A DNA stretch of 64,000 nucleotides from Spirochaetae bacterium HGW-Spirochaetae-2 (GTDB lineage Bacteria; Spirochaetota; Spirochaetia; Sphaerochaetales; Sphaerochaetaceae). The notes beneath the pieces are model-generated. The model searched no databases and was not told where the DNA came from. It was given only the letters and a program-made list of their open reading frames with translations. Made by a program: the position numbers and the translations under genes. This document shows positions 41,304 to 49,966 of this stretch, piece by piece; positions within the stretch are counted from its first letter, which is position 1, and every line of letters starts with the position of its first letter. The stretch covers positions 1 through 64,000 of the forward strand of contig PGXW01000015.1 of the NCBI GenBank assembly GCA_002839355.1, written 5' to 3'.

Positions 41304-42065
41304 ATGGATTTTGAGTTGCGGGGTAAAAAGGCTCTGGTTACCGGTGCTTCGGGTAATCTTGGCAGCGCCATAGCCACTGTCTTGGCCATGCAGGGAGTCT
41401 CCGTCGGTTTGTTCTACGGCTCTCGGAATTCCGGTGAAGCTACCCAACGGTTGGCGCAGCGGTTGTCATGTCTCGATTTTGTCGAAGCGATCGCACTGCA
41501 TGGCGATGTCCGCAGTGAGGAAAGTCTCGAGGAGGCGATCGCAGCTTTCCTCGCCCATTTCGGGCAGCTGGATATCCTGGTGAACAATGCTGGGATATTC
41601 ACCTCCTCTTCCCAGGAAAACCTGCCGGAGGAGGATTGGGACGCAGTCATGGATATCAACGTGAAGGGAATCTGGCGGATGTGCCGGCTCTCGTTTCCCC
41701 ATTTGATACAAAGCCGTGGTACGGTTGTGAACATCTGTAGTATCAATGCCTTTCGTCCAGGGTTTGGTGGTACCGCCCATTACGATGCCTCCAAAGGAGC
41801 GGTTGCCGCATACACGCGGTCGTTGGCTGCCGAATATGCCCCCTATGGCATCCGGGTCAATGCTGTGGCACCGGGGCTGATCGATGCCGTTCGCCTGCGT
41901 GACGATGCCCCCGACCTGGTTGGCCATTATGAGAACCGGGCAGCCCTGAAACGGTTGGTCGCACCGGAAGATATCGCCCAGGTTGTCGCGTTCCTCGCCT
42001 CCGATGCCTCGCGGGCGATGACAGGAGAAATTGTTGCGGCAGATTGCGGGTATGGTATGATGTAG
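41304..42065 (+). CDS. Short-chain dehydrogenase/reductase, intact
   Basis: This 253-residue classical SDR has TGASGNLGS, LVNNAGIF, the serine in NICSINAF, catalytic YDASK and the VAPGLID substrate loop. It oxidises or reduces an alcohol/carbonyl with NAD(P). The SDR at 13782 lacks the YxxxK region by comparison. GGGAGG precedes the ATG. It lies 15 bases after DUF985. Confidence 0.92.
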   Translation: MDFELRGKKALVTGASGNLGSAIATVLAMQGVSVGLFYGSRNSGEATQRLAQRLSCLDFVEAIALHGDVRSEESLEEAIAAFLAHFGQLDILVNNAGIFTSSSQENLPEEDWDAVMDINVKGIWRMCRLSFPHLIQSRGTVVNICSINAFRPGFGGTAHYDASKGAVAAYTRSLAAEYAPYGIRVNAVAPGLIDAVRLRDDAPDLVGHYENRAALKRLVAPEDIAQVVAFLASDASRAMTGEIVAADCGYGMM

Positions 42066-42067
42066 CG

Positions 42068-42742
42068 ATGAAAATCCTCTGTGTTTCCGATGAAAAGGAT
42101 CCGTTGGTGTACTCGAACAACGTGGTGGAGCGGTACGGTGAGGTCGATATGGTGATATCCGCGGGCGACCTGCCGTTGAAATACTACGAGTTCATCGTTT
42201 CCTCGTTGAACAAGCCGTTCTACTTTGTCTTTGGGAACCATCATGTCGAGGATCTCCACAAATTCTCCAAACGCTGTTGTGCCGAGGATTCTCTCGATAT
42301 CAGGTTCGACAGATCCCGTTTGGGATGGGGAGTCGGGGGCGATTTCATCGATGGATTGGTGCTCCGCGACACTTCCACCGGATTGCTGTTGGCCGGGTTG
42401 GGTGGTTCGATGCGTTATAATCGCGGAGACCATCAATTCACCGAATTCGAGATGTATCTCAGGATATTCAGGATGGTTCCCAAACTGCTCTATAACCGCC
42501 TGCGTTTCGGCAGATACCTGGATATCCTCATTGCCCATGCTCCTCCCCGAGGTATCGGTGATGGGGACGACAAGTGCCACACCGGCTTCAAGGCGTTCCT
42601 TTGGTTCATGCGAACATTCAAGCCGGCGTACCTGGTACATGGACATGTCCATCTATTTGATCTAAACTCGCCTAGGATCACGCGGTACCACGAGACGGAT
42701 GTGATCAACATATACAGCAGTTATCTGCTGGAGAAGGATTGA
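42068..42742 (+). CDS. Metallophosphoesterase
   Basis: This 224-residue protein has a calcineurin-like phosphoesterase pattern: an initial ILCVSDEKDP (the usual DxH is SDE-like), then ISAGDLP, FGNHH, IAHAPPRG and HGHVHL. Because the first metal motif is atypical, activity may be altered. It may act on a nucleotide or cyclic phosphodiester. No ribosome site is visible: the ATG is three bases after the SDR stop, and an extended -10 (TGG-TATGAT) ends six bases upstream. Confidence 0.82.
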   Translation: MKILCVSDEKDPLVYSNNVVERYGEVDMVISAGDLPLKYYEFIVSSLNKPFYFVFGNHHVEDLHKFSKRCCAEDSLDIRFDRSRLGWGVGGDFIDGLVLRDTSTGLLLAGLGGSMRYNRGDHQFTEFEMYLRIFRMVPKLLYNRLRFGRYLDILIAHAPPRGIGDGDDKCHTGFKAFLWFMRTFKPAYLVHGHVHLFDLNSPRITRYHETDVINIYSSYLLEKD

Positions 42743-42747
42743 GGGGT

Positions 42748-43653
42748 ATGGGTGTCTCCAGTTTCACCAGCCGGGAGGATTTCTCCAAGGCTCGTGCGAA
42801 GGGTCGGATGCAGGATCTGCTCTCGACATTGCAATGGAAAAACAACGAATTGCTGTCATTCTATGAAGTGACGAAATTGCTCAACCCGAAAGTGGAGACC
42901 TATCGTGGCCTGAAAGCTATTCCGGTCGACAAGGTTATCGGAAGCGAGGGGCGGTACCACGATTTCACCCTGGCGTTCTACCCGCGCAAGGAGATGCTGC
43001 GTTCCCGATGGCAAAGCATAGACGAAGCCCATCTCAAACAGGTCATATTGCCGCCGATCAGCGTCTACAAATTGGGAAGCTGCTACTTCGTCCGCGACGG
43101 GAACCACCGTGTCTCTGTCGCCAAGGCCCAGGGAGTGGAGTTTATCGATGCGGAAGTGGTTGAGCTGGATTCCGAGATTCCGCTCGAGCCCGGTTTGACC
43201 AGGGCCCAACTGGAGCGGAGGGTCGTCGCCTACGAGCGCCAGCGGTTCATCGACGAGTTCTCCCTGGACAGGTTCATGGATATGGATCTGGTCAAATTCA
43301 CTTCACCCGGCATGTACCCTGAAGTGATAAACCATATCCAAGTCCACAAATACTATATCAACCAACACAAGAAGGGTGAGATTCCGTTCGATACCGCCGC
43401 CCGGTCATGGTATGAACAGGTATTCCTCCCCATTGTCCTGCAGATCCGAGAGGATCGTCTGTTGTATTCTTTCCCTGGAAAGACCTATGGGGATCTGTAC
43501 CTATGGATTGTCCGCCACTGGGACAACCTCAAGCATGGTGTGGAGGAAGAGGTTACGATTGAGAACGCTACGAAGGATTTCAAGAACAGGTTCGGCAAGA
43601 AGTGGTTCAAGCGCTGGACCGGGTGGGCGAGGCAACTGTTCAAACATTCATGA
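42748..43653 (+). CDS. ParB-nuclease-fold-like protein
   Basis: This 301-residue protein has a ParB/sulfiredoxin-like core in its first half (LPPISVYKLGSCYFVRDGNH then RVSVAKAQG). The C-terminal half is basic, ending KKWFKRWTGWARQLFKHS. Proteins of this type are found as DUF4032-like or transcription-related genes in spirochaetes and clostridia. The function is unknown. GAAGGA lies nine bases before the ATG, inside the previous gene's end. Confidence 0.65.
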   Translation: MGVSSFTSREDFSKARAKGRMQDLLSTLQWKNNELLSFYEVTKLLNPKVETYRGLKAIPVDKVIGSEGRYHDFTLAFYPRKEMLRSRWQSIDEAHLKQVILPPISVYKLGSCYFVRDGNHRVSVAKAQGVEFIDAEVVELDSEIPLEPGLTRAQLERRVVAYERQRFIDEFSLDRFMDMDLVKFTSPGMYPEVINHIQVHKYYINQHKKGEIPFDTAARSWYEQVFLPIVLQIREDRLLYSFPGKTYGDLYLWIVRHWDNLKHGVEEEVTIENATKDFKNRFGKKWFKRWTGWARQLFKHS

Positions 43654-43667
43654 TATGAGCGAAGGGA

Positions 43668-44210
43668 TTAGAGCCCGGTGAATGTGAAGGTAATCGTGTC
43701 CTGGTAGTCTCCGGCAAGGTATATCTCTGCAGCAGGTGTGACGATCACGAAGGTTCCCTGCAGGTCGTAGCCGTTGTCATACCCTCCGAATGAAGCTTGC
43801 GCTGCATTCACAACAGGGCTCTGGCCCGCCGGTCCTGCTCCATCGTAGTCGAAGGTCATGGAATAGGGTATATGGGCATTCACCTCGAGGTGCTTCAGCC
43901 GCATCTGTGAACCAAGTCCGTTGGTACTGGTTATGGTGAGGTACACCGTCTGGTCTCCCGTATGGGTGAAGGTGTACCCGATCGGATAGGGCGTTCCCAG
44001 GGTGATGGTGGCTGCAGTCTCGGCAAGGGTGAATTCGCTGGTGGACGGTATTACTGTATTGAGGTACAGGTAGTCGGTATCGAGCAAAGTCTCGGCTGCA
44101 TATAGGTTGAAGGCTGGAAAACACATGGTTGCACACAAGACCAGAGCCAACAGGCCAAATATTTTTTTTCGTGATGGTAGATGTTTCTTCCGACTTTGTA
44201 CTGTAAACAT
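43668..44210 (-). CDS. Small secreted beta-rich protein 1
   Basis: This 180-residue protein has a long basic N-region, a hydrophobic core (residues 17-38) and a cleavage site near LYA-AE. The mature part is beta-rich and low in charge. It ends AGDYQDTITFTFTGL, recalling the final strand of spore-coat-U or fimbrial domains. No catalytic motif is visible. It is one of five similar proteins in this region. TTGACA-N17-TATATT ends six bases before the ATG (TTTCCC between) and no ribosome site exists, so the mRNA is leaderless. The -35 lies in a TTGACACAAGT box. Confidence 0.7.
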   Translation of the reverse strand: MFTVQSRKKHLPSRKKIFGLLALVLCATMCFPAFNLYAAETLLDTDYLYLNTVIPSTSEFTLAETAATITLGTPYPIGYTFTHTGDQTVYLTITSTNGLGSQMRLKHLEVNAHIPYSMTFDYDGAGPAGQSPVVNAAQASFGGYDNGYDLQGTFVIVTPAAEIYLAGDYQDTITFTFTGL

Positions 44211-44534
44211 GGGAAAAATATAGCAATCACCCCTACTTGTGTCAATAGTTATGAATCAGATAATTATTGCATGAGTTCTTGGTAAGTTTTTATTAGATTG
44301 ATAGAAACTCTTTTCTTATAAAAAATTATGTAGTATATTTCTATCAAGATACCACAAGAAAAGTCTTTTACAATGAATTTCCATTTGTGTACGAGTTTTC
44401 TGATGGAATTACAATAGACCTTCTTATGTCAAAAGATATAAGCTGATTGCCCGTCGATGCCCGAATTTCTTTTATTATATCCTTTTGTGGGAAATTATGG
44501 CATTATGTAAGAAGTTGGAGGAGGATGAAGAGTC
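44211..44534. other. Divergent control region between secreted protein 1 and GntR regulator 1
   Basis: These 324 AT-rich bases hold no gene. They contain the minus-strand promoter above and a reversed TTGACATAAGA box at 44422-44432 on the regulator side, which fits control of both genes by the same factor. Confidence 0.45.
44217..44245 (-). promoter_or_regulatory. Leaderless promoter of secreted protein 1
   Basis: On the minus strand TTGACA (44245-44240), 17 bases, TATATT (44222-44217), with TG one base before the -10. The ATG follows after six bases. The -35 is part of a near-match to the TTGACATAAGT box. Confidence 0.7.
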
Positions 44535-45266
44535 ATGATAACATCATTTAGTTCGGAGACCAAGTCTGCCCAGATCGCCCGGCAGATAGAGGAGATGATT
44601 CTTAACAAAGTGTACCAGGTCGGACAGCCGTTGCCGTCCCAGCAGGAATTGGCTAAGGATTTCAATGCAAGTTCGCGTTCCATCAGGGAGGCTTTCAAGC
44701 AGTTGGAGGCAAAGGGTCTGGTGGAAATCAGCCAGGGAAAACGGGCAATGGTCAAGTCCAACAATCTTGAGCAGTTTGTCGCCTCTCTTTCCTCCACCTT
44801 GATCAGCAACCACACGACCGACAAGAAGTTGTTGCTGGATCTCATGCAGGTACGTACGACTGTCGAAGTATCGGCCACCAGGGAACTTTCCCGCAGTGAC
44901 CAGCGCAGCATCCTGGTTCGTTCGCTGGACAACCTGACCTCGAAGATGGAGCAATTGTTGCCCCGGCTGCAGGCAGGGGACCAAGAGGCTATCACTCAGT
45001 GGAACGGGCATGATTTCAATTTCCACAAGACATTGATCGATTCCAACGACAACGTGATCCTGACAGCGATCTACGAGAACTTGTCGCCGTTGCTCTATAC
45101 AAGTATGGACCAGATTACCAATACCTATGGCGAGCTGGAGAAAAGCACGCGCGAGCACCGGTACTTGGTTGAAGCCCTCGAGCAGGGCCAGACCGACCTT
45201 GCCGTAGCCCTTGCTCTGGTACACCTGACCGCGATCAGGGGAAAACTGGAAGCCTCCGTGGTCTGA
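44535..45266 (+). CDS. GntR-family (FadR/FCD) regulator 1
   Basis: This 243-residue protein has a GntR winged helix (PLPSQQELAKDFNASSRSIR, then EAFKQLEAKGLVEIS, residues 26-62) and an all-helical FCD effector domain with FHKTLIDSNDNVIL as part of its metal/ligand site. FCD regulators usually sense carboxylic acids or sugar acids. It is strongly paralogous to the regulator at 45522. GGAGGAGG precedes the ATG. It probably acts on the TTGACATAAGT boxes nearby, though this is inferred from location only. Confidence 0.88.
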   Translation: MITSFSSETKSAQIARQIEEMILNKVYQVGQPLPSQQELAKDFNASSRSIREAFKQLEAKGLVEISQGKRAMVKSNNLEQFVASLSSTLISNHTTDKKLLLDLMQVRTTVEVSATRELSRSDQRSILVRSLDNLTSKMEQLLPRLQAGDQEAITQWNGHDFNFHKTLIDSNDNVILTAIYENLSPLLYTSMDQITNTYGELEKSTREHRYLVEALEQGQTDLAVALALVHLTAIRGKLEASVV

Positions 45267-45293
45267 CCTCCTTATATATTAGACAATTGCCTT

Positions 45294-45325
45294 GGCTTCG
45301 GACTTCTGCTTCCGAAGCCATTTTT
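45294..45325 (+). terminator. Terminator after GntR regulator 1
   Basis: GGCTTCGGA (45294-45302) pairs with TCCGAAGCC (45311-45319), followed by ATTTTTA. Confidence 0.85.
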
Positions 45326-45452
45326 ATGCACTTTTTTCCAAAGATATGTTCAAAGTGACACCGTACTTTGTACATAACTCATGTCACCAGATAAAATATT
45401 TGTAGTGCTATTGCCAAACAATACCTGATATAGTACACTAAAGATAGCATTA

Positions 45453-45497
45453 TTGACTTTTACTTATGTCAGTACCTAATTTTATTCTGTCATAAGT
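45453..45497 (+). promoter_or_regulatory. Promoter of GntR regulator 2 with two inverted boxes
   Basis: TTGACT (45453-45458), 18 bases, TAATTT (45477-45482). ACTTATGTCA (45462-45471) lies between the hexamers and TGTCATAAGT (45488-45497) just after. They are inverted to each other at 9 of 10 positions and match the box found before the secreted-protein genes. A third variant (ACTCATGTCA) is at 45377-45386. Confidence 0.55.
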
Positions 45498-45521
45498 TTT
45501 GAAAGAAGGAGATCCAATCCA

Positions 45522-46298
45522 TTGGACACCATAGAACGTATTCCACAACAAACTCTCCCTGGCCGCACGAAATCCGCCAGGATTGCGAACTATTTGGAGG
45601 AGTTGATTCTTTCCAAACAGTTGAGTGCCGGAGAGTTGTTGCCCTCCCAGCAGGAACTGGCCGAGAAGTTCGACGCCAGCTCCCGTTCTATCCGGGAGGC
45701 CTTCAAGCAGCTTGAGGCGAAAGGTTTGCTCAGCGTCAGCCAAGGGCGCCGGGCCTGTGTAAAGTGCAACAACCTCGACCAGTTTGTGGAATCGCTCACC
45801 GATTCTATTATACGTAGCGGTTCCAGCGATGCCAAACTCATGCTTGATCTGGTGCAGGTCCGTACCAGTGTCGAGGTTTCCGCTGCCCGTGATTTCTCAC
45901 GCAATCCCCGGCGCAAGGAAGTTGTGCGGGAGTTGCGTTCCCTTTCCGACATGATGGGCAAGACCTTGGTGGGAATCGAAGCCCATGAGCAACGTGCTAT
46001 CGACGAGTTCCGTAGAACCGAGGGCGATTTCCATAAGGTGCTTGTCCGCTCCAACGACAATATCATCCTGGACGCCATCTACGAGAACCTTTCTCCGTTG
46101 TTGGATGAAAGTCTTTCCTTCTCTGCCATCAACTTCGAGGAATATGAGAAGAAGGTCCGTGAGTACCAATACATTGCGGAGGCGTTGCACAATGGCCAGA
46201 CCGACCTTGCGGTCGCCTTGGTATTGGTCAACTTGACGAACCTGAAGAAACGTATCGAAGAGTATGCCGAGCGAAGGAACAAGTTCGCGTTCGCATAA
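45522..46298 (+). CDS. GntR-family (FadR/FCD) regulator 2
   Basis: This 258-residue paralogue of the regulator at 44535 has the same winged helix (LPSQQELAEKFDASSRSIRE) and FCD domain (FHKVLVRSNDNIILDAIYEN). The start is taken as TTG at 45522 with AGAAGGAGA ten bases upstream; no ATG lies near enough to retain the conserved N-terminus. Inverted copies of the TTGACATAAGT box cover its promoter, suggesting autoregulation. The two regulators probably arose by tandem duplication and may form heterodimers. Confidence 0.86.
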   Translation: MDTIERIPQQTLPGRTKSARIANYLEELILSKQLSAGELLPSQQELAEKFDASSRSIREAFKQLEAKGLLSVSQGRRACVKCNNLDQFVESLTDSIIRSGSSDAKLMLDLVQVRTSVEVSAARDFSRNPRRKEVVRELRSLSDMMGKTLVGIEAHEQRAIDEFRRTEGDFHKVLVRSNDNIILDAIYENLSPLLDESLSFSAINFEEYEKKVREYQYIAEALHNGQTDLAVALVLVNLTNLKKRIEEYAERRNKFAFA

Positions 46299-46318
46299 AT
46301 CGGTTCTGCTCTTGCATG

Positions 46319-46362
46319 AAGCCTCCACTACCCGTATCCTGATGGGAGTGTGGAGGCTTTTT
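46319..46362 (+). terminator. Terminator whose 3' arm carries the next gene's ribosome site
   Basis: GCCTCCAC (46321-46328) pairs with GTGGAGGC (46350-46357), followed by TTTTT. The GGAGG in the right arm is correctly spaced for the ATG at 46364, so the hairpin both ends regulator 2 transcription and hides this ribosome site. Confidence 0.8.
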
Positions 46363-46363
46363 C

Positions 46364-47149
46364 ATGTCTACTGATCCGATCATATCCTTGAAGAACATTA
46401 CGGTCCGCCGTGCCGGCCGGCCGATTCTCGATTCGGTGTCCCTCGATATCTTCGCTGGCGAGCATGTGGCGATCATCGGCGCCAATGGAGCGGGCAAGTC
46501 GACGCTTGTGCAGGTGATGAGCGAAGAGGTGCATCCGATCTGGTCTCCCGACAGCCAGAGGATCCTTTTCGGCCAGGACCGATGGAAGGTCCTGGAGCTG
46601 CGCAAGCGCATGGGAATCGTGTCGGCCGCACTGCAATTCCTCTGCACCACTTCGTACCCGGTCCGCCATATCGTACTGTCGGGTTTCTTCAGCAGTATCG
46701 GATTGGATTTCCACCATCAGGTGACCGTCGACATGGTGGAAGCCGCGAACCGGTATCTGGATGAGCAGGGAGTGCTGCATCTGGCGGAGAAATCCATGCG
46801 GACACTCTCCAGTGGTGAGGCGCGCAGGGTATTGCTGGCCCGTGCGATGGTACATGATCCCGAGGTCATGCTGCTCGACGAGGCTGTCTCCAATCTCGAT
46901 TTGCCGGCGAAGCGATCGTATCGGGATGCCCTGGAATCCTTCGCCCGTGCAGGGAGGACGGTAATCCTGGTTACCCACGACTTGTCCGAGATCATTGGAG
47001 AGATAGGTCGGGTGGTGGTGTTGAAGCACGGACAGATACTGGCCGACGGACCCAAAAGGGAGATACTGAACGAGAAGTTACTCAGTGATGCCTATGGGAC
47101 CAGGGTATTCCTCTCGGAGCGGGAGGGAAGATTTAACGCTTGGTGTTGA
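46364..47149 (+). CDS. Stand-alone ABC ATPase (YlmA/ModF-like)
   Basis: This 261-residue single ABC domain has Walker A GANGAGKST, signature LSSGEARRVLLARAMV and Walker B VMLLDEAVSNLD. It resembles the YlmA group of orphan ATPases near metal and molybdate transporters. No permease gene is adjacent. The ribosome site GGAGG lies in the 3' arm of the preceding terminator stem. Confidence 0.87.
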   Translation: MSTDPIISLKNITVRRAGRPILDSVSLDIFAGEHVAIIGANGAGKSTLVQVMSEEVHPIWSPDSQRILFGQDRWKVLELRKRMGIVSAALQFLCTTSYPVRHIVLSGFFSSIGLDFHHQVTVDMVEAANRYLDEQGVLHLAEKSMRTLSSGEARRVLLARAMVHDPEVMLLDEAVSNLDLPAKRSYRDALESFARAGRTVILVTHDLSEIIGEIGRVVVLKHGQILADGPKREILNEKLLSDAYGTRVFLSEREGRFNAWC

Positions 47150-47210
47150 GGGCCGCGGGTAGTATATTGGACGTATACCTTGGCGATTGACGCCAAACAG
47201 GGAGGGTGCC

Positions 47211-47804
47211 ATGAATCGGTGTTCCATAATTGTCCACAGCGTTAACGGGAACAGTTACATTATCGCGACCTATCTGCAGGAGCTTTTGAACCAGCGGAAT
47301 GTCGATGCGAGACTGTATCGGGTAGAAGATGCCGATTTGCATATCTGGGCGAACAAGTCCGATACGGCAAACGATTTTTACGAAGATATCCAGGCTTTGC
47401 CGGTAGCTAGTGAGGAAACGCTCCTCAAGAGTCGAATGGTCGTCCTCGGGTGCCCCACTACATTCGGAAATGTGTCGGCTGAGATGAAGGCGTTCATGGA
47501 TTCGACCTATTCCATGGCGGAGGCTCGTAGCATGGAAGGAAGGTTCTTCGCCTGTTTCACCAGTTGCACGCATAGCGTGAGCGAGGGAGCCTTCTGCATC
47601 GACTCGATGGTACACTATGCCCAGACCATGGGCATGATCCATATTCCCCTTGGGATCCATGACCAGCTGGCGTGGGCCAACCAACCGGTAAGCGGTATAG
47701 TCCACTTGGCGGGTATCGAAAATTCGATCCGTCCATCGAAGCAGCTGGGCGATGTCCTGGCGGTCTATGCCGATACATTGGCGGCGCACGTGCAAGAAAG
47801 ATAA
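47211..47804 (+). CDS. Flavodoxin-fold/NADPH-dependent FMN reductase-like protein
   Basis: This 197-residue protein has the flavodoxin pattern: an initial strand with a HSVNGNSYIIATYL phosphate-binding loop (diverged from TGNT), GCPTTFGNVSAEMKAFMD near residue 85 as in WrbA, and CTHS later. It may be an FMN-dependent quinone reductase. GGAGGG precedes the ATG at 47211. Confidence 0.8.
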   Translation: MNRCSIIVHSVNGNSYIIATYLQELLNQRNVDARLYRVEDADLHIWANKSDTANDFYEDIQALPVASEETLLKSRMVVLGCPTTFGNVSAEMKAFMDSTYSMAEARSMEGRFFACFTSCTHSVSEGAFCIDSMVHYAQTMGMIHIPLGIHDQLAWANQPVSGIVHLAGIENSIRPSKQLGDVLAVYADTLAAHVQER

Positions 47805-47820
47805 ACAAAACATAATCCAT

Positions 47821-47866
47821 GGAGACCGCTGTCGAGTCGAAGAGGCTTGGTGGCGGTCCTTTTTTG
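47821..47866 (+). terminator. Terminator after the flavodoxin-like gene
   Basis: GACCGC (47824-47829) pairs with GCGGTC (47853-47858), followed by CTTTTTT. Confidence 0.7.
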
Positions 47867-48202
47867 TCGCAAGTAGGTCAGAAGTTTGACCAATCCTTTG
47901 ACATAAGATACCGAAAACAACATTTATAAAGCCTTTATAATAGAATCATGTTACAAGTAAAAAGTGCAATAATCGCCTGAAAAGGCAAGAGAATGTCATA
48001 AGATGAAGTAGTAGATAAATATATAAAATATTATAATATAACGAAATGAAAAATACTGAAAAATATTTCGTAATTTTTTATCCATTTTTTTGTTTAGCTA
48101 TTGACATAAGTTTAGAGTGATAGTATTGTAAGTCCATGCACCGGAAGTGGTGTAGGAAATAGAATAACAAAACGACGATAAAGTCGAATAGGAGTTTATG
48201 AT
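47867..48202 (+). other. Gene-less AT-rich region with orphan TTGACATAAG boxes
   Basis: I see no protein gene in these 336 bases. A TTGACATAAGA box is at 47898-47908 and a weaker one at 47993-48003, far from the known promoter at 48101. They could be distal operator sites or drive a short untranslated RNA. Confidence 0.35.
48101..48129 (+). promoter_or_regulatory. Promoter of secreted protein 2 with exact TTGACATAAGT box
   Basis: TTGACA (48101-48106), 17 bases, TATTGT (48124-48129). The 11-base box spans 48101-48111. Confidence 0.55.
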
Positions 48203-48796
48203 ATGAAAAAGGCGATTGCAATCTTGTTGGTGCTTCTCGTGGCTGGTGTGGCGTTTGGGGCTGATACTTTGACATTGGAATCTGTAGTTACAGGAGTGTT
48301 AAAGCACGGGTTTATTAGTTCGGAAATTGCGGATGTAACTTTTGCAAATATTAGTACTGGTGTAGGTGCCGCAGGGGTTGATAATTCCATTACGGGGATA
48401 GATTTCCTTGAAGATGACGATCAAGATGTAGGTTATTATTACTTTGCTTCAAATACTGCCAATACGGGTTATAAGGTTTCTTTTGTTGTAAATCCTTTTT
48501 CTAGCACTACTACGGGTGTGAATTTCAAGGTTCCTTATACATTGAATATGACTGGAACTGGAAATAGCACAAATGTTACACTTACAACTGCCGCAATATC
48601 TACGACTGGAACTTTGGGTGGAACTATAACGGCAAGTTCTCCGGTGGATGTAATTGCGACGCCAAGCAACGCTGTAAGTCATAAATATGCTGGTCTTGCT
48701 CTTTCAATAACCGTTGATGGTACTGGGAATGAAACCTATGGTCTTCCAGCTGATACTTATGTTGGATCGGTTGTTGCAACAGTAACGACACATTAA
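48203..48796 (+). CDS. Small secreted beta-rich protein 2
   Basis: This 197-residue protein starts with a short basic N-region and a hydrophobic signal core, with a cleavage site near AFG-AD. The mature part is rich in Thr, Ser, Val and Gly, has alternating hydrophobic residues, and contains DVGYYYFASNTANTGYKVSF, which aligns with the G-W/Y-x-F-x-x-S-N segment of its neighbours. It ends DTYVGSVVATVTTH. I recognise no named family. AGGAG lies eight bases before the ATG, and the leader is about 70 bases. Confidence 0.72.
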   Translation: MKKAIAILLVLLVAGVAFGADTLTLESVVTGVLKHGFISSEIADVTFANISTGVGAAGVDNSITGIDFLEDDDQDVGYYYFASNTANTGYKVSFVVNPFSSTTTGVNFKVPYTLNMTGTGNSTNVTLTTAAISTTGTLGGTITASSPVDVIATPSNAVSHKYAGLALSITVDGTGNETYGLPADTYVGSVVATVTTH

Positions 48797-48821
48797 TAAT
48801 TATTTTTAGTGAAAAGTGTCT

Positions 48822-48852
48822 GGGGTTCGGTTATTCGCCGAACCCCCTTTTA
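48822..48852 (+). terminator. Terminator after secreted protein 2
   Basis: GGGGTTCGG (48822-48830) pairs with CCGAACCCC (48838-48846), followed by CTTTTATT. Confidence 0.82.
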
Positions 48853-48872
48853 TTATCTGTAGGTTTTTTGTC

Positions 48873-49230
48873 TCAGTGCAGAAATCTGGGGGACCGAGGC
48901 TTGAGAAACGGTCTCCTGGAAGCTGCCATGAGCTTGAGGAAGAAGTATTCGTCGGCGACAAATCCATAAGCGTTGCGTTTGATGACCTTGGCGAGGTTGT
49001 TTGTCCCCTTCAGCTTTCCCGAACTTATGGGGTGCCGAGCATGGTTGACGATACCTTCCAGATGGTTCTCCACGGTCGCGGTGAACGAGACGAGTTCGAG
49101 GAGTCCCGACTGCCTGGCGACCCGGCACCACTGGCCATCCCCGATTCCAGCAAGTTCGGGTGACGCACCGCGTAGGCCAGCTTGAACTGCTCCAACAGAA
49201 CCTAAGCGACATTAATGTCCCAGCTTTCTC
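48873..49230 (-). pseudogene. Decayed transposase fragment, ISL3-like
   Basis: On the minus strand the C-terminal end of an ISL3/IS204-type transposase can be read: HLEGIVNHARHPISSGKLKG, then TNNLAKVIKRNAYGF and DEYFFLKLMAASR. The part just upstream (LLEQFKLAYAVRHPNLLE) is in another frame, so there is at least one frameshift. Everything 5' of it, including the catalytic domain, is missing. No terminal repeats are visible. It records a past insertion among the secreted-protein genes. Confidence 0.7.
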
Positions 49231-49409
49231 CCGGATCAGTTGTTTCTATGTTTCCTCCTAACTCCAGAAATATTCACTAAGCCAATTTATCCACCAACTT
49301 ATGTACTAACTGAAATTTCCATATGATCTTACATATAATTATAATGTAATAAATTAAAAAATATTGTGAAAAGTCTGATATAATTTCTGTTGATATATTA
49401 CATCAGCTG

Positions 49410-49438
49410 TTGACATAAGTTGAAGGCGTAAGTACACT
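49410..49438 (+). promoter_or_regulatory. Leaderless promoter of secreted protein 3 with exact TTGACATAAGT box
   Basis: TTGACA (49410-49415), 17 bases, TACACT (49433-49438), then six bases (TTACCC) and the ATG. The box spans 49410-49420. Geometry is the same as for secreted protein 1. Confidence 0.65.
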
Positions 49439-49444
49439 TTACCC

Positions 49445-49966
49445 ATGTTGAAAAAGAGTGTTGTCTTGATCGCTATTTATGCGGTCCTTGCTACATCTTT
49501 GCTCTTTGCCGAATCTATATCAGTTGGTACTACTACGCTCAACCTCAATGGAGTGGTCAGCCCCAAATCCCTCCTTGGCATAACCCAGCTTCTGGGTGCA
49601 TCTCCTGGACTTGAGACCGCCATATCCCTTGATAGCGGCGACATCCTCTATGAAGCTGAAGGTTTTGGGGTTGAAGTCGGAATCTGGACCGTTTCTTCAA
49701 ACAGTTCCTCGAACTTGGTACTCTATATAGATTACGATGCCTTCACGGACGATACACTCTCTGGTGTTCAGATTGGGTACGATGTATACAACGGCACCGA
49801 CTGGATCGATTCCGGAGATCTGTTTGCGACACTCGTGCGTGTTGGCGGGACCTATCCTGCCTCGGCAAATACAGGCCCGATCTTCATCAAGCGAACCGAC
49901 TCGTCCACCTATCCTCCCAGCACCAACTACCGAACAACCATTCAATTCTCATTGACAGCCCAATAG
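49445..49966 (+). CDS. Small secreted beta-rich protein 3
   Basis: This 173-residue protein has a clear signal peptide (MLKKSVVLIAIYAVLATSLL, cleavage near FAE). The mature part has TTTLNLNGVVSPKS, then VEVGIWTVSSNSSSNLVLYI and ends YRTTIQFSLTAQ. Those three landmarks recur in proteins 4 and 5. The start is fixed by the signal peptide. No ribosome site is present, and the -10 ends six bases before the ATG. Confidence 0.75.
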   Translation: MLKKSVVLIAIYAVLATSLLFAESISVGTTTLNLNGVVSPKSLLGITQLLGASPGLETAISLDSGDILYEAEGFGVEVGIWTVSSNSSSNLVLYIDYDAFTDDTLSGVQIGYDVYNGTDWIDSGDLFATLVRVGGTYPASANTGPIFIKRTDSSTYPPSTNYRTTIQFSLTAQ

